From: Gymnopilus junonius
Taxonomy: Eukaryota > Basidiomycota > Agaricomycetes > Agaricales > Galerinaceae
Assembly (NCBI GenBank): GCA_015501075.1
Contig: JADNYJ010000175.1
Location: 1 to 64,000, forward strand
Reading direction: 5' to 3'
Length of the DNA stretch: 64,000 nt
Notes under the pieces: generated by a model
Told to the model about the DNA's origin: nothing
What the model saw: only the letters and a program-made list of their open reading frames with translations
Databases searched by the model: none
Shown: piece by piece, positions 56,930-64,000 of the stretch
How positions within the stretch are numbered: position 1 is the stretch's first letter
Layout: the number at the start of each line of letters is the position of its first letter
Position numbers and translations under genes: made by a program

Positions 56930-58207
56930 ATGGCGACACCGTCAACACGATCCAGAACCGTGGACAACACCCACTCTTTTAGGAACCCCACATTATATCC
57001 GTCGCCCAATTTGGTACGTTTAAAAGTCAACCTTTGTTCTCTCCAACCAAACACACCCATCCATGTCGACATCCATAATTTCAGAGCATATTCTTATGTA
57101 TATCCTCCTTACTCTGCCTCCTCTGCCTACATATGACAACGGGGAGGAGATCGAAGAATGGTACAACAACCTGAACCGGAGATGCGGTTTAGTGAGCCTG
57201 TTTCTTTCACGACGTAAAGTTTGTTGCTTGCTCTATAAATACGATAGTAACATACCTTCACAGCAAATTCGCGACGGTTCATTCTACAGTGGCTTGAACT
57301 ACGTGCATTAGCGCAACCTCCAACCATGAGTACTGTGGTCCCATCCAACATCAATGCAAATCCAAGTAATCATTTGATCACGGAGGATCAGATGCCCAGT
57401 GAGTCAACATACTCCATTCGATGCCAGAAATGTTCGCAACTCACACAAGCTACAGCACCAGATCTTTTCCGACCTCGAGATACCAAGCCTGATGCAGCCA
57501 TTATGCAAACAGAATCACAGGTGTGTCCGCAGATTGAAGCGTCCTTTCCAACCTGACACATGTAACAAACCTGCAGACTTTTGCCGTCCGTAGTGGAGAG
57601 GCAAAAGAAAACTATAAAAAAAATTTGACAGGGTTCCTGGATCCGGCCAAGCAACCAGCTCCGAGGTCTGCCTCGAAGAGCGACAGGAAAATCCTGTCAT
57701 ACCGGTTCAAAGGTAATTTATAGCACTTTTGCCTCTCGGATGACAGACTGACGCCTGTGGTTTGGGATAGTGGGCAATCCCTTGGATATGAACGGCAATT
57801 CGTCGCCCAGCGGATAACAGACAGCGGACGTGATGGACACACCAATGGGGTTGACGTCGCCGGTCGCAATGGGCCAACGACATATTGTTCGTCATTGCTG
57901 CCCCCGAAGTTGTCTCGAAAGCGGAAGCACTGCGACACTGAAAAATCTTCCTCTGCGCGATGGAAACACGAGGAAAGGCTGAACTCGACCAGTGATGTTC
58001 ATTCAGACTGGGAGTTGCCTGTGAAGCGGGCAAGGATGGACTTCAACAGGTCTGGGTGCGCGATATGGCAAGGTTTACTTTCTAGGGAACTGGTATTCAG
58101 CACTGATGAACAATAACAGCCGAGCGCCAGAGTACGACGTGACTGACATGTTGCAATGCTGGTGTACCTTCTTTGTGGGAGACGGTGAGATCGAAGAGAT
58201 GCACTAG
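56930..58207 (+). pseudogene. Family P gene, inverted copy, frameshifted
   Basis: Same five-exon plan as 32188-33462. It starts MATPSTRSRTVDNTHSFRNP. Relative to the intact copy there is one extra T near 57110 (CCTTACTCTGCC against CCTTACCTGCC), which breaks the frame before PLPTYDNGEE, and a second change in the A-run near 57615. Exon 4 is open (LSRKRKHCDTEK; PVKRARMDFN) and the last exon ends VGDGEIEEMH. The second reading frame after the indel matches the intact protein closely. Confidence 0.7.
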
Positions 58208-59180
58208 ACACCTGTAGGTTGATTTGTGAGAGATTATAAATTAGAGAAGTTGACCGTAGATATGCTGGATTATCACATACGTCGAGTTATTCAGATTATT
58301 TTATGTTCTGTCCATCGATCAATAGATACACCATCGATCCCCATTCTCAGCGTTTGACCACTGTTAGTGTTATTCACAGAACGAAATCATACAGACGAAA
58401 GCTTGGTAATGAACTTAAGCAATCGAAAGGCTAAGCCTCAAAACTTGGTTATTCACCTGCACCGAAAATTGCAATCATCCGACGAGGGTTTGTTGGGATC
58501 GAACTATGGCCGTTGAAGATTTATTGAGTGGTTTCGAAATCCAGCAGCATCGGCAGCATTTCAGTCGTGATCCTGGAGAATAATGCTGGCGCCGCACCAT
58601 CACAACCACCATTTGTACGGTTGCATTTGTATGGGAAATGGAACGGATGGATTGGAACTTACCAAGGACCGCCTTCTTTGCTCCCCAAGAGATAAGATCT
58701 TCCGTGGTTCCGATATCAGAGATGCGGATATTCAAGAGGATAGTCGATGCATTGAACTCCTGCATTTCCTTTTGACAGAGACTTGGCGATCCTCCTGATC
58801 ACAAAAGAAAGGGTACTCGACTGCGCTGAATGTGAAGATGATTGGCAGGCGCGATACATAGTCTTGCTGGAACAGGTGGGTGGATGTCGAGGATACGGAA
58901 GGACATTATATAGATGATTCATGGACTACTTCACGGACTACAATGCAGCAAGGTGTCGAGTCTCGAGCATAGATGATGTGTGTCTGTACGGTGAAGTCGC
59001 AGCGCAACGTTGGCTTCACCGCTTGGTCCGCTTTGCTCCGGAACTCCGGGTCAAATATGTAGGTATGTACTACCTTTAGAAACGTGCGGGCCGCTCCTGC
59101 ATAGTTATTTTTACCCAAATCGCCCAGTCAGTCAGTGATAGGAACCCGTTTAACGGTTGAAATGACTGGTTTACCTGATG
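58208..59180. other. 3' flank of P copy 3, right end of unit 3
   Basis: Homologous to 31300-32187 in inverse orientation. Contains only short ORFs that are homologous between the two arms but not consistently open (58475-58765 against 31689-31922). No known gene. Confidence 0.4.
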
Positions 59181-61775
59181 AAATTCACCCATTAATAGTA
59201 AAACCGAGTTAAAACTGCTAGCATTTTGACCAAAATCGCCAAATATAAAAAACTATTACATAGTTTATATCATGATGACAAGTTTAACGGGTTTAAACAG
59301 GTTAGTCCAACTGGTAACAACAATAGGTGATGATCCTCAAGTAGTCTCAAAGAATAATAGCCTCAATACTTGTTCCTTTGATTAAAGACTGAGATTTACT
59401 CTGACTTTTCCGAGAACGTTAATTCTATGATTATTCGAGACATTAGTGGATCTACTTATAAATCGTCTGAGATCCTACATCTACCCAAGTAACAGGGGAT
59501 TCTCCTGGAAACTTGTCCTCCATTAAAGACAACTAAGAACGCTAGATTGGTAAGGAACGACAATTCAAGAAACAAAGAAGCGGTAATTCTCCAGGTTAGG
59601 AATTAAATTCCCAAAAATAGAAGGGAATTTGGTAAATCGACTAATTTTTCGCGCAAATATCCTGTGAAGGAATTGAGCCTCGCATCAAGGATGGAAGAGG
59701 GAAAAATGTTGTGTTACCATCGGTAAAGAACGACGCATAGATCACGAGAATAAGGTAGATAGGAGTATAATCGGCGAGGTCACAATCAGGAACGACCGGC
59801 TCCTGTGCAATGCCTGTGAACCCATGACCATATTGGATAATTTCTTCGAAGCTGCTGGATATCGAGGTCGATGAGGCATCCATCGATCAAGCGGGTGACT
59901 TTGGTACTGTCATACCAGAAATAATGGGTCCATGTAGAACGGCGCTCTAGACGTTAAAGATAAAGGTGCCCATCAATATATGCCCAACTATCATGATCAA
60001 CGTGCCTATGTCAAGTATTTTTGTTAGAGTGTGCCGGCCTAATTTGGCTTCAGTCGTGTTGGTATTGGCCAGAATGTAGCCAAGTAGCTATGTAGAACGC
60101 TGCGTGGTCTTCGAGTATGACCGGATAGAAAAATGTAGCAAGTGCACGTCGGATATAATTTAAGAAGCCGAAGCGAGAATGAAGTGTGCAGCAGGTCGAG
60201 AATAACCGCTGCTTTTCATAGACCAGGTACTGCGCATCGTGTTAGCATCCGGCATCCGAGGGGTGAGAGTTAGCTGCCAGTAATAATACTTACAGTGTGC
60301 GGAACAGATTGCGGTTTCACGGAGATTTCTATTGGAGGATGGACCAGCCTCCCAGGGTTTTTCGGGACTTGGGGTGTAACGTACTGCCTGGTCGTGTTTC
60401 CTTTGAAAATGCATTTATGTATATTGCAGCTACGCTTCGTATATTCGATGAGAGAAATACTTAAGGAGGCAGTTTTGCTCGTGTCAGCACAAATGCTCAG
60501 ACGAACCTCGGGCACAGTTGTTCAGATCTTTTAAATTCATAATCACGTACCGTGATATACTCATAAGTCAGCTGGGACGCTCAGAGAAAGTAAGGAGCAT
60601 ACCTAGGTAGTCCAAACTTTGAAACACCCTTGGTCCGGGCTGTGTACTTTATTCCGGACAATCATGTAACCAATAGCGAGTGATCACTGACCCTCTCCGC
60701 AGTCTTCAGTTCGAGACTTCATATAATTGGACATATCGGGTCTAGCGCTCAGCAGCCAGCAGACTTTGTGTTGGGATTGAGGGTTCGGATGGTGGTCATA
60801 AAAGGCTATAAATCAGCCACTGGGAGCCGGACAACGATTGGCTGCCGCGGTCGGCAACGGACGGCAAGCCGAAATTAGAAGGAATCACGAAGTCAGCAAG
60901 ATTTATAAGCACGCATTTGTTTTTTTGTTTTGGATTAATGGGGTCTGATTGACGGGTAACTCTGCTTCTTCGACGTTCGACAGCTGCTGTGCAGCTCCTT
61001 TGTCTTCTCCCCTCTTCTCCGGAATACCTCTGTACTATACCACCCAACTCATCAAGCGCCTGTTTTTATCTCGGATTTTGGATTCTTTAGAACGACGCCC
61101 GTTGACGTGCAACGTTCAACGGTCACCCTTCCTTCCATCCATCACGAACGCTCATCAAACCAGAGCTTCATCTATATCCCATTCCATTCCACGCCATACT
61201 GCACCTTCATCCAGAGGGCAACACCTATCAGGACAAGCAGAGAGGCAGGATACCCATATTATTCATAGATCCACTCCCACCTGGTAAGCCAACTGCTCAA
61301 TCTCTTGCATCCGCAGCTGACGACCAGCACACGGTACTTTCAAGGCAGACGGCAGCACGCGGCAGCTCACGACAGCGACGCAAATAACCCGTCACCACCC
61401 ACACTATTAATAACCGCTATAATACCTGTGAGGAAGCTGTTCCCTGAAAATCCGTGCTCTCAGCCAACCGGGTGACATAGGTTTATTCTCAGAACAGCTC
61501 GAGCACACTTTTGGGCACAAGAGACCCACGCTCCACCTGAGCGTAGTACTATACTACCCAGCCTGTCTTTTTCCGCTCCTTTGGGTTGTTGCTGCTTCTC
61601 CCAATCATCTTTCTCGTCCTATCACCCACTCTACCTTCGCTTGCACGGCAGAAGGGTTCCTCTAGCCTCTTTAGCTTGGATCCCGCCCTGGTCTGCCAGC
61701 TCAAGGCCAGCGCAAGTTGAAGTAGAGCAGGACTACCCGTCACGATAACGACTTTTTATCATATTATTCGAAACA
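59181..61775. other. Intergenic, with a possible eroded gene and a long 5' leader
   Basis: 59130-59310 has CCCGTTTAACGG and GTTTAACGGGTTTAAAC strings that may be the ends of a decayed DNA transposon. 59640-60520 on the minus strand contains hydrophobic stretches in several frames (IYLILVIYASFF; FFYPVILEDHAAFYIATW) that could be a dead membrane-protein gene; I cannot name it. 60940-61775 is CpG-rich and pyrimidine-rich and is probably the promoter and leader of the next gene. Confidence 0.3.
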
Positions 61776-63053
61776 ATGTCTTCAACATCATCAGCAGAGG
61801 CTACGTCGACTATCTCTTCCAGTTTCGTCCCTTCAACGGCCGCCTCCTCAACAACTCCAGCCACATTTCCGACTAGTTTTCCTCCTCCGTCGACCCCGAG
61901 CCCTGGAGGTCAAAGTAACAACAGCTCTAATAACGATGGAAGCATCGCGACCTCTGCCTCCTTATACCGTGCGTCCCTCTTGTTCATGGGTCGCCATCGT
62001 ATCCTCAGCTAATCTGAACTAACAGTTTATACATTCCTGGCCACCCTCGTACTTCTTCTCTCCGTTTCTGCTGCTATCGTGATTCGATCATTTATATTAC
62101 GAAGACGACATAGGTTGATGGTGGAAGAAGCAATCCGCAATGGTACTTGGGTCCCTCCAGCTCCGCCTACACGACCTGCAAGAGTCGATCTGAGTAAAAA
62201 GCCTGTTCTATGGGAAGCCTACATTGATAAGAAAGGGGATCTGGTTGGACATGCTATAGGTGGAGCACTGGGCGATGGTAAGATCAACGATGTGTGGAAG
62301 ATGGACAATACAAGGGAATGGGATATGATCAAGCCTTTCGCTGCTACGTATCTGTCTGCAAGTGAGGCAACCGCCACTCCCGAGTTACCTAGAGGACCGC
62401 CGACGACTACTGGATTGGCCACTGCTCCCTCAGTTGGTAGTTTGCGCGGTGCAGCTGCTTTGCAACCACCTATTCCGAGCCCTGGATCGCAATCGCAACC
62501 AGACCTAGAAGCAGGCAACGGGCCCACAGCTGCGACGACACCGACGTCAAGCAATCGCGCTAGGATGCCAAGGCCGCGGGCAATGTTATCGCGTGCGCTG
62601 AACATGCTCAATCCGACACCAGATCCGACGTCACCTCTTCCTGCACCTCTATCAGGGTCGCTTCAGAACGCAGGGTCCAATGCCAACCTTGCTTCAGGCA
62701 CGGCTGCGGAGGGTGGAATGACGGAGCTCAAGGGTCCGCAGGTTATGCGGGTCGCGGTGTTCATTGCCATGCCTAAGCCACCTTCAGGCAGCCCTACTGG
62801 ATCACTTTCGGCTTCGACTACAATGGTACCCTCTGATTCACACCCGCTACAACCATCAGCTTCAACATCATGCCATCCATCGCACTCGGATGATGACGAT
62901 GAACAGCCGCTACCGCACCTCGAGATGGGCGTCGCGGATGTCCTGGTTGTCCCTCATGATGTAGATACCCCTTCACACCCCTCAGGCAAGAAGTCGGCGC
63001 AGAGAGGGAGTCTAGGGAGTATGGTGACTGAGACGAGTGACTCTGACCTGTAG
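61776..63053 (+). CDS. Unknown single-pass membrane protein (406 aa), conserved type
   Basis: Exons 61776-61968 and 62026-63053 join in frame (1221 nt). The first ~60 residues are Ser/Thr/Pro-rich and without Cys, likely O-glycosylated and outside the cell. One transmembrane segment follows (FLATLVLLLSVSAAIVIRSF, about 68-87), then RRRHR, so the rest is cytosolic. The cytosolic part has VEEAIRNGTWVPPAPPTRPA and SKKPVLWEAYIDK near the membrane, a long Pro/Ser-rich region, QVMRVAVFIAMPKPP near the middle and LEMGVADVLVVPHD close to the acidic C-terminus. No enzyme motif. I know proteins of this plan as uncharacterised in agaricomycetes; a signalling or wall-sensor role would be speculation. Confidence 0.7.
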
Positions 63054-63870
63054 TTTTAGTGTATGTATTACTTGGATAACGTCCTTTTTTCTGTATAACT
63101 GATCTGATTTACTTTCCCATTTCTGCTTTTGCTTGTGCTTCGAGTTGGTCGGGCGTATTGGAATTGTACGGTACAGTATAACACGTAAAATACTTGCATT
63201 TCAAAATATCCCTGGGTGTATTAAATGTATTGACAGTACGCCTATGATACCTTAATATGATGCAGTTGCTTTTGCATGAGCAGCACAGTAATAAGATCTT
63301 CCAAAGTTGGCGTAGTGGCGCAGTGGCGCGTGCTCTATGGTCGTGGATTATTCATGTCGATGAAAAATCCATCACGAGCAGGTGAGCAGACTTGGAGCAG
63401 ACCTGCCAACTATTTGATCCTCGAAACCCTGGTCCGTCTCTGCTATTTGACAGCAATTGTTCCGTCGCGAGGAAATTAACTGTCTTCGCGCCTCTCCGTC
63501 GGTCGAAGTTCGCGCTCGCCATCATCCATGTCGAAGCCATATCCCAGCCCTTCCAACCTAAGCTCCCGGAATCTCTACACCGACAATCGCCCGCTCACCG
63601 ATTCTCGCACACCCAGCGAAGACCACATGAGGATCGAAGACTCCTAAATGTCGCAATATAGGATGCTTCTAGCGCGCGTGCTCAGAGTCGAGAAGCATGG
63701 TAAAGGAATATCAAATAGGGAAAACTCCAAAAGGATTGGAAGGATTCTGGTCAAAAGGGCAGAAGGCGTTCGGAGTCGGTCCTAAAATTCTCCGGGGAAA
63801 TCAACGCTCCGGCTGACAAATAGTTCGCTCGGTCCCTGTCGCGCCAACCTCAGCCTGACCGTTGACGATT
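63054..63870. other. Intergenic
   Basis: Between the membrane protein gene and the F-box gene. Short overlapping ORFs (63276-63661) only. A GGCGTAGTGGCGCAGTGGCGC string near 63308 looks like a tRNA D-arm but no cloverleaf follows. Confidence 0.3.
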
Positions 63871-64000
63871 ATGGACCAGCTCCCAGTTGAACTTCACATT
63901 AAAATACTTAGCCTTCTCCCATCAATATTTCTGCAAACTCATCCACTATCAGATTACGATATCCGTTTACCATCCTTATTTCCATTCAACGTAGCATCAG
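63871..64000 (+). CDS. F-box protein, N-terminus only (runs off the window)
   Basis: ATG at 63871. The first 43 residues include MDQLPVELHIKILSLLP, the classical F-box opening (L-P-x-E-L-x-x-x-I-L), which binds SKP1 in SCF ubiquitin ligases. The final bases, GCATCAG, are open at the window end, so the substrate-binding part is not visible. Confidence 0.6.
   Translation, partial: MDQLPVELHIKILSLLPSIFLQTHPLSDYDIRLPSLFPFNVAS

Larger units (their letters stand above)
52571..59180 (-). repeat. Segmental duplication unit 3 (inverted P-Q-R)
   Basis: Inverse copy of 31300-37768: R (plus), Q (minus), shared upstream region, P (plus). The R gene continues intact to the left beyond the point where unit 1 is truncated. 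The right edge lies in an AT-rich block with CCCGTTTAACGG-like strings (59135-59180), also found in decayed form at 31312-31350. Confidence 0.85.

Noticed and set aside
63300..63370. tRNA-like D-arm sequence
   Set aside because: No matching anticodon stem, T-arm or acceptor stem.
1..64000. CRISPR arrays, prokaryotic operons, ribosome-binding sites
   Set aside because: Spliceosomal introns and gene content show a fungal nuclear genome; no regularly spaced direct repeats were seen.

Overview
The window looks like nuclear DNA of a wood- or litter-degrading basidiomycete, most likely an agaricomycete. Genes are broken by many introns of about 45-70 nt with GT..AG ends. The gene content (GMC/aryl-alcohol-type oxidases, a heme-thiolate peroxidase, a GH3 beta-glucosidase, F-box proteins) and the Ty3-type and hAT-type elements fit that group. 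All names come from reading translated exons by eye; no database search was run.

Layout. 0.4-6.7 kb: a decayed GMC oxidoreductase gene (minus strand), split by a 3.57-kb hAT-like element that carries two smaller nested MITEs; the stretch is strikingly poor in CpG. 7.1-11.0 kb: a GH3 beta-glucosidase (minus) with at least four single-base frameshifts. 11.6-12.8 kb: two small unknown genes. 13.0-16.2 kb: an LTR retroelement with near-identical 523/524-bp LTRs, a ruined gag and no pol. 16.7-21.0 kb: an intact GMC oxidase and, 0.56 kb downstream on the same strand, an intact heme-thiolate peroxidase, with a 148-bp MITE between them. 23.7-24.3 kb: a secreted histidine-rich repeat protein. 26-27 kb: an unknown nuclear-type protein. 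28.4-30.7 kb: a dead member of family R (below) and a broken F-box gene.

31.3-59.2 kb is a lineage-specific segmental-duplication complex built from three genes that I call P, Q and R. P and Q are divergently transcribed from a shared ~1.5-kb region and are distant relatives of each other; R is convergent with Q. One P-Q-R unit lies at 31.3-37.8 kb, a partial Q-R unit follows head-to-tail at 37.8-41.5 kb, and a complete unit lies in inverted orientation at 52.1-59.2 kb. Between the arms sit a longer R gene (42.5-43.8 kb, probably the resident ancestral copy), an OTU-family deubiquitinase (44.9-48.8 kb) and a small membrane protein. Exactly one P copy and one Q copy can be spliced into an open frame; the others carry single-base indels.

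The right end holds an intact single-pass membrane protein (61.8-63.1 kb) and the first 43 codons of an F-box protein that runs off the window.

Functionally, the 7-21 kb block is consistent with extracellular plant-polymer attack: beta-glucosidase for cellobiose, and a GMC oxidase that could supply H2O2 to the neighbouring heme-thiolate peroxidase. The least explained and potentially new element is the P/Q/R complex. Most broken genes differ from an open frame by missing single bases, so residual long-read assembly errors must be weighed against true gene death.
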